Shown here piece by piece: positions 32,410 to 40,740 of a stretch of 64,000 nt of DNA; within the stretch, counting starts at the first letter, position 1; each line of letters opens with the position of its first letter. A model generated the notes under the pieces. That model was not told where the DNA came from, ran no database searches, and saw only the letters and a program-made list of their open reading frames with translations. The DNA is taken from contig NZ_JAVIFW010000002.1 of NCBI RefSeq assembly GCF_031157275.1, positions 62,001 through 126,000 on the forward strand. Reading direction: 5' to 3'. The position numbers and the translations under genes were made by a program. Source of the DNA: Streptomyces sp. LHD-70. Its GTDB lineage: Bacteria; Actinomycetota; Actinomycetes; Streptomycetales; Streptomycetaceae.

Positions 32410-33018
32410 TCATACGCCCAGCGCGTCGTCCACGAACTCCCGTACGTGCGCTATGACTTGATCCCTTGCCGTGCCCGGCAGGCCCACCGCCACATGCAGC
32501 GAGAAGCCGTCGAGCAGGGCGCGAAGGCGGGCCGCGAAGCGCTCCGGGTCGACCGCGCGCAGCTCGCCGCGCGAGATGCCCTCGGCGAGCAGCGCCACCA
32601 GGTCGCGGTGCCAGGCCTTCTCGATGGCGGCCTGCCGGCCGCGCGACTCGGCCTCCTCGTCCGCGTACTGCGAGCGGTTCCAGACCTCCAGCCACAGCGT
32701 CCAGTGCGGGTCGCGGGGCGCGTTCGGGACGTACAGCTCGACATACGCGTCCAGGCGGGCGCGCGCCGGCTCCGTGGAGTCGAGGAGCGTGCGGCGCTCC
32801 TCGCCGAGGCGGCCCTCGCTCCACTCCAGGGTCTGCAGGAGCAGCTCGTCCTTCGTCTTGAAGTAGTAGAGAAGGTGGCCGCTGCTCATGCCGACCTCAC
32901 GGCCGAGCGCGGCCATGGTGAGCCGGTCCAGGCCGCTCTCGGCGATCATCGCCATGGCGGCGGACAGCACCTGGTCGCGCGGTGGGGCGTGCCTGCGCGC
33001 GCGGGCTCCCGGAGCCAT
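32410..33018 (-). CDS. TetR-family regulator (BetI-like C terminus)
   Basis: 202 aa from ATG 33018 (GGAGAG 9 nt upstream). The HTH is at ~15-60 (VLSAAMAMIAESGLDRLTMAALGREVGMSSGHLLYYFKTKDELLL). The C-terminal domain (PHWTLWLEVWNRS, FAARLRALLDGFSLHVAVG) resembles BetI/PuuR-like TetR proteins. It lies 17 bp after the agmatine deiminase gene on the same strand and may regulate polyamine catabolism (inference). Confidence 0.88.
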   Translation of the reverse strand: MAPGARARRHAPPRDQVLSAAMAMIAESGLDRLTMAALGREVGMSSGHLLYYFKTKDELLLQTLEWSEGRLGEERRTLLDSTEPARARLDAYVELYVPNAPRDPHWTLWLEVWNRSQYADEEAESRGRQAAIEKAWHRDLVALLAEGISRGELRAVDPERFAARLRALLDGFSLHVAVGLPGTARDQVIAHVREFVDDALGV

Positions 33019-33035
33019 GCGGGTCTCTCCTCGGA

Positions 33036-34058
33036 TCACACCTTGGGCTGCTGCTGGGTGATGCAGTGGATGCCACCGCCTCCCGCGAAGATCGTACGGG
33101 CATCGACGAGGGTGACGGTCCGGTCCGGGAAGAGCCTGCGGAACGTACCGGCCGCGAGCTCGTCGCGCGGATCGTCGAAGGAGCAGAGCACGACGCCGCC
33201 GTTGCAGAGGTAGTGGTTGATGTACGAGTAGTCGGCCCAGCCGCCGTCCTCTTCGCGGATCTTGGTGGGCGCGGGCACCTCGACGACCTGGAGGCTTCGG
33301 CCCTTCGCGTCGGTCTGGGTGCGCAGGAACTCGACGTTCTCCTGGCAGGGCTCGTGGTCGGGGTGCTCCGGGTCGGGCTGGGTATGCGCGACGACGACTC
33401 CGGGTCCGGCGAAGGCGGCGACGATGTCGACGTGGCCGAGGGTGCCGTAGCCGTGCGGGGGGTAGTCGGCGGCCAGGCCACGCTTCAGCCAGATCGCCTT
33501 GGTGGTGCCGAGTTTGGCGTGGATCTCCGCCTCGACCAGCTCTTTGGTCCAGCCGGGGTTGCGCTCCGGGCCGAGCTGCACGGTCTCGGTGAGGAGCACG
33601 GTGCCTTCGCCGTCCACGTGGATGCCGCCGCCCTCGTTGACGAGCGACGAGCTGTGCACGGGGACTCCGGCCAGGTCGGCGACGTACGAGGCGATCTTCG
33701 TGTCGTGCTCCCAGGTGGCCCACTCCTGGGCGCCCCAGCCGTTGAACACCCAGTCCACGGCGGCCAGTTGGGTGCCGTCGGTGACGAAGGTCGGACCGAT
33801 GTCGCGCATCCACGCGTCGTCCAGCTCCCGCTCGACCAGCTCGATGTCGGGGCCGAGCAGGGCGCGCGCGGAGGCGGACTGGCCGGGGCCGTGGACGACG
33901 GTGACCGGCTCGAAGCGGCGTACGGCGCGGGCCACGGCGGCCCAGGCGGCGCGGGACTCTGCCAGCTCCTCGGAGGACGAGAACGTGGTGTTGGGGCCGG
34001 GCCAGGCCATCCAGGTGCGCTCGTGCGGGGCCCACTCGGGCGGCATGCGGAACGTCAT
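33036..34058 (-). CDS. aguA: Agmatine deiminase (peptidyl-arginine deiminase family)
   Basis: A 340-aa guanidino-group hydrolase: MPPEWAPHERTWMAWPG, ELDDAWMRDIGPTFV, GWGAQEWATWEHD, LVNEGGGIHVDGEGT, YGTLGHVDIVAAF (catalytic His/Asp) and the C-terminal catalytic Cys332 in GGGGIHCITQQQP. It converts agmatine to N-carbamoylputrescine and ammonia. Start ATG 34058 with AAGGA. It lies 38 bp downstream of ureC in the same orientation, suggesting a nitrogen-release operon ureAB-ureC-aguA-tetR. Confidence 0.92.
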   Translation of the reverse strand: MTFRMPPEWAPHERTWMAWPGPNTTFSSSEELAESRAAWAAVARAVRRFEPVTVVHGPGQSASARALLGPDIELVERELDDAWMRDIGPTFVTDGTQLAAVDWVFNGWGAQEWATWEHDTKIASYVADLAGVPVHSSSLVNEGGGIHVDGEGTVLLTETVQLGPERNPGWTKELVEAEIHAKLGTTKAIWLKRGLAADYPPHGYGTLGHVDIVAAFAGPGVVVAHTQPDPEHPDHEPCQENVEFLRTQTDAKGRSLQVVEVPAPTKIREEDGGWADYSYINHYLCNGGVVLCSFDDPRDELAAGTFRRLFPDRTVTLVDARTIFAGGGGIHCITQQQPKV

Positions 34059-34096
34059 GGGGATCCTTCTCGCAAGAGGGGTCGGTCAGGGGTCGG

Positions 34097-35830
34097 TCAG
34101 AGGAAGTACAGGCGGTTGAGTGACATCGACTCGACGGGCTCGGAGCGCAGCGGGTCGCCGTCGAGCGTGACGAGGCCGCTGCGTGCGTCCACGTTCACGT
34201 CGCCGATACGGGAGTTGAGCAACAGGTCGGCCGGGCCGATGCCGCGGGTGCCGCGCACGGCGACGCGGCGGCGCCGGGTCGGCATCAGGTCGTGCCCGCG
34301 GTCGATGGCGGCCTGCGCGACGAAGGCCACGGAGATCTCCGCGGGCGTCGCCCCGTGCGCCCCGAACTGCGGTCCCAGGACGAGGGGTTCGCAGGTGTCG
34401 GTGGCGGCGTTGGGGTCGCCGGTGACGCCGTACGCGGGGAAGCCGGACTTGAGGACGAGCTGCGGTTTGGCGCCGAAGAACTGCGGCTGCCACAGCACGA
34501 TGTCGGCCATCTTGCCGACCTCGATGGAGCCGACCTCGTGCGAAAGGCCGTGCGCGATCGCCGGGTTGAGGGTCAGCTTCGCCATGTAGCGGAGCACGCG
34601 CGCGTTGTCGTCGTGCACGCCGTCGCCCTCCATCGGGCCCAGCTCGGCCTTCATCTTCCCGGCCATCGCGAACGTACGCCGCACGGTCTCACCCGCCCGA
34701 CCCATGCCCTGCGCGTCCGACGAGGTGATCCCGATCGCGCCCAGGTCGTGCAGGACGTCCTCGGCACCCATCGTCCCGGCCCGGATCCGGTCTCGGGCCA
34801 TCGCCGCATCACCCGGCAGATCCGTCTTCAGGTCATGGACCGAGACGATCATCCCGTAGTGCTCGGCGACCGCGTCCCGCCCGAAGGGCAACGTCGGATT
34901 GGTGGACGAACCGATCACATTCGGCACGCCCGCCATCTTCAGCACGTTCGGCACGTGACCGCCGCCGCAGCCCTCGATGTGGAAGGCGTGGATCGTACGA
35001 CCGTCAAGAACGCTGAGCGTGTCCTCCACCGACAGGCACTCATTCAACCCGTCGCTGTGCAGGGCGACTTGGACGTCATATTCCTCGGCAACGCGCAGCG
35101 CGGTGTCCAACGCCCGCGTGTGCGCGCCCATGTCCTCGTGCACCTTGAAGCCGGAGGCCCCGCCCTCGGCGAGCGCCTCCACGAGGGGAGCACCGTCGGA
35201 GGACGAACCCCTCGCCAGGAAGCCGATGTTGACCGGCCAGGCATCGAACGCGCCGAACGCATTGCGCAGCGCCCAGGGCGAGTTGACGCCGACACCCCAC
35301 ACCGGGCCGAACTCCTGGCCGATGATCGTGGTGACACCGGAAGCCAGCGAGGCCTCCATCACGCGCGGCGACAGCAGGTGCACGTGGGTGTCCACGGCAC
35401 CGGCGGTGGCGATCATGCCCTCGCCGGAGACGATGGTGGTGCCGGTGCCGACGACGACGTCCACACCGTCCAGGGTGTCGGGGTTACCGGCCCGCCCGAT
35501 CGCGGAGATCCGCCCTTCCCTGATCCCGATGGAGACCTTCCGGATCCCCTGCACCGCATCGATCACCAGCACATTGCTGATCACGACATCGCAGGTCTCG
35601 CGTACGGCCGCGGCCTTGAGATGCAGCCCGTCACGGGCCGTCTTGCCGAAACCGGCCAGGAACTCGTCGCCGTGCTTCTGCGAGTCCGACTCGACACGGA
35701 CGACGAGCCCGGAGTCGCCGAGCACGACGCGGTCACCGGCGCGCGGACCGTGCACGGAGGCGTACTCGCGCGGGTCGATGTGCTCGCTGGTCGGCACGCC
35801 GTGGTCGGTGTGCCTGGTGGGCCTGCTCAT
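34097..35830 (-). CDS. ureC: Urease alpha subunit-like protein (divergent active-site flap)
   Basis: A 577-aa urease alpha homologue. Nickel-centre residues are kept: H149/H151 (DTHVHLL), Lys229 for carbamylation (GFKVHED), H258 (ALHSDG), H284 (HIEGCGGGH) and D372 (TSSDAQGMGR). An ungapped alignment of the flap to the Klebsiella enzyme places Val331 at the Cys319 position, keeps H332 (His320) and R348 (Arg336), and has Asp for His321. Many canonical motifs are looser than in classical ureases. It is coupled (ATGA) to ureAB. No ureD/E/F/G accessory gene is present in the window. Activity on urea should not be assumed. Confidence 0.85.
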   Translation of the reverse strand: MSRPTRHTDHGVPTSEHIDPREYASVHGPRAGDRVVLGDSGLVVRVESDSQKHGDEFLAGFGKTARDGLHLKAAAVRETCDVVISNVLVIDAVQGIRKVSIGIREGRISAIGRAGNPDTLDGVDVVVGTGTTIVSGEGMIATAGAVDTHVHLLSPRVMEASLASGVTTIIGQEFGPVWGVGVNSPWALRNAFGAFDAWPVNIGFLARGSSSDGAPLVEALAEGGASGFKVHEDMGAHTRALDTALRVAEEYDVQVALHSDGLNECLSVEDTLSVLDGRTIHAFHIEGCGGGHVPNVLKMAGVPNVIGSSTNPTLPFGRDAVAEHYGMIVSVHDLKTDLPGDAAMARDRIRAGTMGAEDVLHDLGAIGITSSDAQGMGRAGETVRRTFAMAGKMKAELGPMEGDGVHDDNARVLRYMAKLTLNPAIAHGLSHEVGSIEVGKMADIVLWQPQFFGAKPQLVLKSGFPAYGVTGDPNAATDTCEPLVLGPQFGAHGATPAEISVAFVAQAAIDRGHDLMPTRRRRVAVRGTRGIGPADLLLNSRIGDVNVDARSGLVTLDGDPLRSEPVESMSLNRLYFL

Positions 35831-36522
35831 GCTCGGTCTCCCTTCGTGACCCCCAGGTATCCGCAGGCCGCGGCGCGGCGCAGAGCTTCTTCCTTCGCGC
35901 CGGGCGCGTCCAGCGCTCCGTCGACGAGACCGGCGAAGCCGATCGCGATCCGAGCGCCCCCGATCGGTACGAGACCGACCTCGGCCTCGCCGCCCGGGTC
36001 GAAGCGGAACGACGCCCCGGCGGGGATCGCGAGCCGCATGCCGTACGCCGCGGAGCGGTCGAAGTCGAGCCGCGGGTTGGCCTCGAAGAAGTGGAAGTGC
36101 GAGGTCACGCTGACCGGGACGGAAGCCGTGTTCCGCACGGCGAGCCGCACGTCCGGCTCGGGCTCCTCGTGCGCCGGTCCGGGCAGCACGGCGCCGGGGG
36201 CCCAGTCACCGAGGGAGCCGCCCCGCAGCGGGTCGGAGACGACGGCGAGGCGGGAGCCGTCGTCGAAGACGGCCTCCACATGCACCTCGGTCACGACGTC
36301 GGCGACGCCGGGCAGCACATCGTCCGGGCCGAGCACGGAACGGGCGCGCTCTATGGCCTCGGCGAGGCGCAGCCCGTCACGGGCGGCCTCGCAGACGGTG
36401 TCGGCGATCAGGGCGGTCGCCTCGGGGACGTTGAGTCGCAGACCGCGGGCGCGGCGGGCGCGGGCCAGCTCGGCGGCGTTGAACAGCAGCAGCCGGTCCC
36501 GCTCGGTGGGGGTGAGTCGCAC
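35827..36522 (-). CDS. ureAB: Fused urease gamma-beta subunit
   Basis: 231 aa from GTG 36522 (GAGGGAG upstream). Residues ~1-100 are UreA-like (LTPTERDRLLLFNAAELARARRARGLRLNVPEATALIADTVCEAARDGLRLAEAI) and ~105-231 UreB-like (VRNTASVPVSVTSHFHFFEANPRLDFDRSAAYGMRLAIPAG). Fusion of the small subunits is known in other bacteria, including Helicobacter. Overlaps ureC by 4 bp. It is divergent from a nucleobase-type permease across 162 bp, consistent with purine or pyrimidine nitrogen use. Confidence 0.87.
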   Translation of the reverse strand: MRLTPTERDRLLLFNAAELARARRARGLRLNVPEATALIADTVCEAARDGLRLAEAIERARSVLGPDDVLPGVADVVTEVHVEAVFDDGSRLAVVSDPLRGGSLGDWAPGAVLPGPAHEEPEPDVRLAVRNTASVPVSVTSHFHFFEANPRLDFDRSAAYGMRLAIPAGASFRFDPGGEAEVGLVPIGGARIAIGFAGLVDGALDAPGAKEEALRRAAACGYLGVTKGDRA

Positions 36523-36684
36523 GGCACTCCCTCGCTTCCAGTTAGCACGACACTCTAAACCCGGATCCGGAATCGGCAAAGGATTGACGCGGAACCTTGA
36601 CGTACTTCACGGTAGCGAGCCTAGATGAGTTAGAGCACCACTCAAATTGCATGCTCGCACTTACGCCACGGACAGGGGACGCCG

Positions 36685-38118
36685 ATGCCGATCGAACAGC
36701 GCGGAGTGGACACCATCCCGGAAGCGGAACGCACCAGCGGCCCGCGTGACCTCATCTCGATCCTGCTCGGCTCGAACCTCTGCCTGGGGGTGATCGTCTT
36801 CGGCTGGCTGCCGCCGTCCTTCGGGCTCGGCCTGTGGCCGTCCGTCACGGCGATCGTCGCGGGCACCGCCGTCGGCGTCCTCGTCACGGCCCCGCTCGCC
36901 CTGGTCTCACTGCGCACCGCGACCAACCTCTCCACCTCCAGCGGCGCCGCCTTCGGCGTCCGCGGCCGCCTCATCGGCTCGGTCGTGGGCCTGCTGCTGT
37001 CGCTCGGCTACACCGCGCTGACGCTGTGGATCGGCGGCGATGTCATGATCGGCACGCTGGCCCGGCTGACCGGGATGCCGGACGGCGGCCTGGTGCACGC
37101 CCTGGTGTACGCGCTGCTCGCGGGCGCCACCGTGGTCGGCGCGGTCTTCGGCTACCAGCTGCTGCTCCGCCTCAGCAAGGCGCTCGCCGTCGGCATGACG
37201 GTCCTGCTCGCCCTCGGCGTCCTCGCGTACGCGGGCGACTTCACGACCGCCGCCCCGCCCGAGACCCCGTACCTGCTCGGCTCGTTCTGGCCGACCTGGC
37301 TGTTCGCCGCGGTCGCCGCGGGGCTCAGCGGACCGGTCGCGTTCATCACCCTGCTCGGCGACTACTCCCGCTACATCTCCCCCACCCGGCACTCCTCGCG
37401 GACCGTCCTGCGCGCCACGGGTGTGGGCCTGACGGTGGGCCTCCTGCTCCCGCAGCTCTTCGGCACGTTCACGGCGCTCGCCGCCCGCGCGGGCCTGGAC
37501 TACGCGGGCCCGCTGGTCGACGCGGCCCCCGGCTGGTACCTGCTCCCGCTCCTGCTCGCCGCCACCGCGGGCTCGGTCGGCAACGCGGGTCTGATGCTGT
37601 ACTCGATGGGCCTCGACCTGGACGCGATCGTCCCGCGCGCCAGCCGTACGCAGGCCACGGTGATCGTCGCCGTCGTCGCCACCGCGTTCGTCTTCCTCGG
37701 CCACTTCGCGTGGGACGCCCAGTCGGCGATGACGTCCTTCGTCCTGCTCCTGACGGCGATCGGCACGCCCTGGGCGGTGATCACCCTCATCGGCCACCGG
37801 CGCCTGCGCGGCCGTTACGACCCGGAAGCCCTCCAGGTCTTCAACAACCGCTCCCGGGGCGGCATCTACTGGTACCGCGCCGGCTGGGAACCCCGCGCCA
37901 CGACGGCCTGGACGGCGGGCGCGCTGATCGGCCTGGCCTCGGTCTCGACCCCGCTGTACGAGGGCCCGCTGCTCGGCCTGACCGGCGGCGTCGACTGCAG
38001 CTTCGTGCTGTCGGGGGTGGTGGGGGGTGTGGTGTACGCGCTGCTGAAAGCACCGGTGCCCGCACCGGAGCCGTCCGGTGCGGGCACTACAGAGGTGCGC
38101 CAGAGCGTGAGCTCGTAG
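36685..38118 (+). CDS. NCS1-family purine/cytosine permease
   Basis: 477 aa with about 12 predicted membrane segments. It has the family features GPRDLISILLGSNLCLGVIVFGWLPPSFGLGLW near the start, TNLSTSSGAAFGVRGR (cation/substrate region of helix 3), GDYSRYISPTR and FNNRSRGGIYWYRAGW. NCS1 carriers import nucleobases, allantoin or hydantoins with H+ or Na+. Divergent from ureAB-ureC, so nitrogen scavenging is the likely context; the substrate is not resolved. Confidence 0.85.
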   Translation: MPIEQRGVDTIPEAERTSGPRDLISILLGSNLCLGVIVFGWLPPSFGLGLWPSVTAIVAGTAVGVLVTAPLALVSLRTATNLSTSSGAAFGVRGRLIGSVVGLLLSLGYTALTLWIGGDVMIGTLARLTGMPDGGLVHALVYALLAGATVVGAVFGYQLLLRLSKALAVGMTVLLALGVLAYAGDFTTAAPPETPYLLGSFWPTWLFAAVAAGLSGPVAFITLLGDYSRYISPTRHSSRTVLRATGVGLTVGLLLPQLFGTFTALAARAGLDYAGPLVDAAPGWYLLPLLLAATAGSVGNAGLMLYSMGLDLDAIVPRASRTQATVIVAVVATAFVFLGHFAWDAQSAMTSFVLLLTAIGTPWAVITLIGHRRLRGRYDPEALQVFNNRSRGGIYWYRAGWEPRATTAWTAGALIGLASVSTPLYEGPLLGLTGGVDCSFVLSGVVGGVVYALLKAPVPAPEPSGAGTTEVRQSVSS

Positions 38119-38120
38119 GC

Positions 38121-38139
38121 CGTGTCCTTTACGGACACG
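38121..38139. terminator. Hairpin between the permease and ilvE
   Basis: CGTGTCC-TTTAC-GGACACG: a perfect 7-bp stem 2 nt after the permease stop and 2 nt before the converging ilvE stop, probably acting in both directions. Confidence 0.6.
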
Positions 38140-38141
38140 AC

Positions 38142-39230
38142 CTAGCCCAGCACGTGCATCCAGCCGTGCTTGTCCTCCGCCTTGCCGCGCTGGACGTCGA
38201 GGAGCGCGTCGCGCAGTCGCATCGTGACCGGGCCCGGCTCGCCGTTGCCCTGGGTCCACTCGGTGCCGTCCGTCTTGACGGTGCCGACCGGGGTGATCAC
38301 CGCGGCCGTGCCGCAGGCGAAGACCTCGGTGAGCGTGCCGTTCGCGGTGTCCTCGCGCCACTGGTCGATGGAGACGCGCTCCTCCACGGACTCGTATCCG
38401 AGGTCACGGGCGACCTCCAGGAGCGAGTCGCGCGTGATGCCCTCCAGGATCGAGCCGGTGAGGGTCGGCGTGACGATCTTGTCCTGGTACACGAAGTACA
38501 GGTTCATGCCGCCGAGTTCCTCGACCCACTTGTGCTCCACGGCGTCGAGGTAGCAGACCTGGTCGCAGCCCTGCTCCGCGGCCTCGGCCTGGGCGAGCAG
38601 CGAAGCGGCGTAGTTGCCGCCGGTCTTGGCGTCGCCCATGCCGCCGGGCACGGCGCGCACGCGGTCCTGGGAGGCCCAGATGGAGACGGGCTTCACGCCA
38701 CCGGGGAAGTACGCGCCGGCGGGGGACGCGATCACCACGAACAGGTACTCGCTCGCGGGCTTCACGCCGAGCCCGACCTCCGTGGCGATCATGAACGGCC
38801 GCAGGTAGAGCGACTCCTCCCCGCCGTGCGCCGGAACCCACGCCTTGTCGTGCTGGACGAGCACGTCGCAGGCCTCGACGAAGGTCTCGACGGGCAGCTC
38901 CGGCATGGCCAGACGGCGGGCCGAGGCCTGGAAGCGGCGGGCGTTGGCGTCGGGCCGGAAGGTGGCGACGGAGCCGTCGGGGCGGCGGTAGGCCTTGAGG
39001 CCCTCGAAGATCTCCTGCGCGTAGTGCAGGACGTTCGTCGCCGGGTCGAGCGACAGCGGGCCGTACGGCACCAGCTGACCGTCGTGCCAGCCACGCCCCT
39101 CCGTCCACTTGATGGTGACCATGTGGTCGGTGAAGTGGCGGCCGAATCCGGGGCTGGCCAGGATCGCGTCCCGGTCCGCGTCGGAGAGCGGCCTCGAGGA
39201 GGGCTTGAGCTCGATCGTGGGCGTCGTCAT
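38142..39230 (-). CDS. ilvE: Branched-chain amino acid aminotransferase
   Basis: A 362-aa PLP-dependent fold IV aminotransferase, last step of Ile/Leu/Val synthesis. Segments: LDPATNVLHYAQEIFEGLKAYRRPDG, YLRPFMIATEVGLGV, GGMGDAKTGGNYAASLLAQ (Lys for PLP), VEELGGMNLYFVY, GSILEGITRDSLL and EVFACGTAAVITPVG. ATG 39230 with AAGGA 9 nt upstream. GATAAT at 39336-39341 on the minus strand is a candidate -10 for it. Next gene upstream on the same strand is leuB, separated by a terminator. Confidence 0.96.
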   Translation of the reverse strand: MTTPTIELKPSSRPLSDADRDAILASPGFGRHFTDHMVTIKWTEGRGWHDGQLVPYGPLSLDPATNVLHYAQEIFEGLKAYRRPDGSVATFRPDANARRFQASARRLAMPELPVETFVEACDVLVQHDKAWVPAHGGEESLYLRPFMIATEVGLGVKPASEYLFVVIASPAGAYFPGGVKPVSIWASQDRVRAVPGGMGDAKTGGNYAASLLAQAEAAEQGCDQVCYLDAVEHKWVEELGGMNLYFVYQDKIVTPTLTGSILEGITRDSLLEVARDLGYESVEERVSIDQWREDTANGTLTEVFACGTAAVITPVGTVKTDGTEWTQGNGEPGPVTMRLRDALLDVQRGKAEDKHGWMHVLG

Positions 39231-39418
39231 GAGTGCTTGTCCTTCACCGTTTCGTGTGTGTCGGACCGCGCTCACGCCGCCCTGAGGCGACTTGTCTCGT
39301 ACTCGCTCATCCCGCATTCCGCGGCCCCACGTCCGATTATCGCTCGGCTGGGGCTGTGACTGAAAACGGTGTGGCTGCGGTCCAGATGTCGATGGTGGCA
39401 CCCGGAGGCGCATACGAG
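39231..39418 (-). promoter_or_regulatory. ilvE promoter region
   Basis: 188 bp without a gene. The minus strand carries GATAAT at 39341-39336, resembling a HrdB-type -10, about 105 bp before the ilvE ATG. No leader peptide rich in Ile/Leu/Val codons was found, unlike ilvB and cimA. Confidence 0.4.
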
Positions 39419-39451
39419 AAGCCGCCGGGTGCGTGTGCGACCCGGCGGCTT
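39419..39451 (-). terminator. Terminator of leuB
   Basis: A perfect 12-bp stem AAGCCGCCGGGT/ACCCGGCGGCTT with a 9-nt loop, 27 nt after the leuB stop. Confidence 0.85.
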
Positions 39452-39478
39452 GGTAACCCCTGAGGTGGAGCGGCCGGG

Positions 39479-40519
39479 TCAGCCGGCTACTCGCCCGGCG
39501 AGCGCGTCGCCGATCTCGTCCGTGGTACGGGAGTTCTCGCCGCGCTCGGCCAGGTCGGCGGAGACGGCGTCCTCGATGCGCGCGGCCTCGGCGTCGTACC
39601 CGAGGTGGCGCAGGAGGAGAGCGACGGAGAGGACCGTGGCCGTGGGGTCGGCCTTGCCCTGACCGGCGATGTCCGGGGCCGAGCCGTGCACGGGCTCGAA
39701 CATGGACGGGAACTCGCGGCTCGGGTTGATGTTCCCGGAGGCCGCGACGCCGATGCCGCCGGAGACGGCCGCGGCGAGGTCGGTGATGATGTCGCCGAAG
39801 AGGTTGTCGGTGACGATCACGTCGAAGCGGGCCGGGTCGGTGACGAGGTAGATCGTCGCGGCGTCGACGTGGATGTAGTCGGTGGTGACCTCGGGGAACT
39901 CCTCGGCCACGCGGTTGAAGACGTCCGTCCACAGGTGACCGGCGTACGCGAGCACGTTGTTCTTGTGGACCAGGGTCAGCTTCTTGCGCGGGCGGGCCTG
40001 GGCGCGGGCGAAGGCGTCCCGGACGACGCGCTCGACGCCGAAGGCCGTGTTCACGGAGACCTCGGTGGCGACCTCGTGCGGGGTGCCCTTGCGGATCGTG
40101 CCGCCGTTGCCGGTGTACGGACCCTCGGTGCCTTCGCGTACGACGACGAAGTCGATCTCGGGCTCGCCCTTGAGCGGCGTCGAGACGCCGGGGAGCAGGC
40201 GCGAGGGGCGCAGGTTGACGTGGTGGTCGAAGAGGAAGCGGAGCTTCAGCAGGAAGCCGCGCTCCAGGACGCCGGACGGGACGCTCGGGTCGCCGATGGC
40301 GCCGAGGAGGATCGCCTCGTGCTTCTTGAGGGCGTCCACGTCGGCGTCGGTGAGGGTCTCACCGGTGGCGTGGTACCGCTTCGCGCCGAAGTCGAACTCC
40401 TTCGTCTCCAGCTTCACATCCTGCGGGAGCACCGCGGAGAGCACCTTGAGCCCCTGGGCTACGACCTCCGGGCCGATGCCGTCGCCGGGGATGACTGCGA
40501 GATTGATGCTGCGAGACAT
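39479..40519 (-). CDS. leuB: 3-isopropylmalate dehydrogenase
   Basis: 346 aa. Contains [64 protein letters not shown], the catalytic Lys region [45 protein letters not shown] and [13 protein letters not shown]. It oxidises and decarboxylates 3-isopropylmalate in leucine synthesis. Start ATG 40519 lacks a clear SD, so a leaderless transcript is possible. It belongs to the actinobacterial short-insertion LeuB type. Confidence 0.96.
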   Translation of the reverse strand: MSRSINLAVIPGDGIGPEVVAQGLKVLSAVLPQDVKLETKEFDFGAKRYHATGETLTDADVDALKKHEAILLGAIGDPSVPSGVLERGFLLKLRFLFDHHVNLRPSRLLPGVSTPLKGEPEIDFVVVREGTEGPYTGNGGTIRKGTPHEVATEVSVNTAFGVERVVRDAFARAQARPRKKLTLVHKNNVLAYAGHLWTDVFNRVAEEFPEVTTDYIHVDAATIYLVTDPARFDVIVTDNLFGDIITDLAAAVSGGIGVAASGNINPSREFPSMFEPVHGSAPDIAGQGKADPTATVLSVALLLRHLGYDAEAARIEDAVSADLAERGENSRTTDEIGDALAGRVAG

Positions 40520-40574
40520 GGTTTGAGGGTACGCGGTTGTCTTACCCGGTGACATTCGCTGTCCGTTATTTGGA

Positions 40575-40665
40575 CGCACCCCCTGAGGGCTCCGCCCCCG
40601 GCCCCCCGCTCCTCAAACGCCGGAGGGGCTGATCGCGCAGTTCCCCGCGCCCCTGTCAATCCAGC
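40575..40665. repeat. Dispersed Streptomyces-type intergenic repeat
   Basis: Contains CTCCTCAAACGCCGGAGGGG (40609-40628) and CAGTTCCCCGCGCCCCT, also seen at 44860 and, inverted, at 17203-17228. Located between the divergent leuB and phosphatase genes. No gene in it. Confidence 0.75.
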
Positions 40666-40740
40666 CCGTCCGGCGTATCAACACCGTTCGTTCACCCAAA
40701 AGCCTGGCCCCAGTTGGAAGTTACTGGCAAGTTCGGCCGC

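Noticed and set aside
33019..34035. TetR fused to a long N-terminal domain (541 aa)
   Set aside because: The extra part is an out-of-frame reading of the agmatine deiminase gene; a good start and ribosome-binding site exist at 33018.
34976..35130. Claim that the urease-like UreC is catalytically dead
   Set aside because: All nickel ligands, the lysine, His320 and Arg336 equivalents are present; only the non-essential flap Cys and a neighbouring His are replaced.
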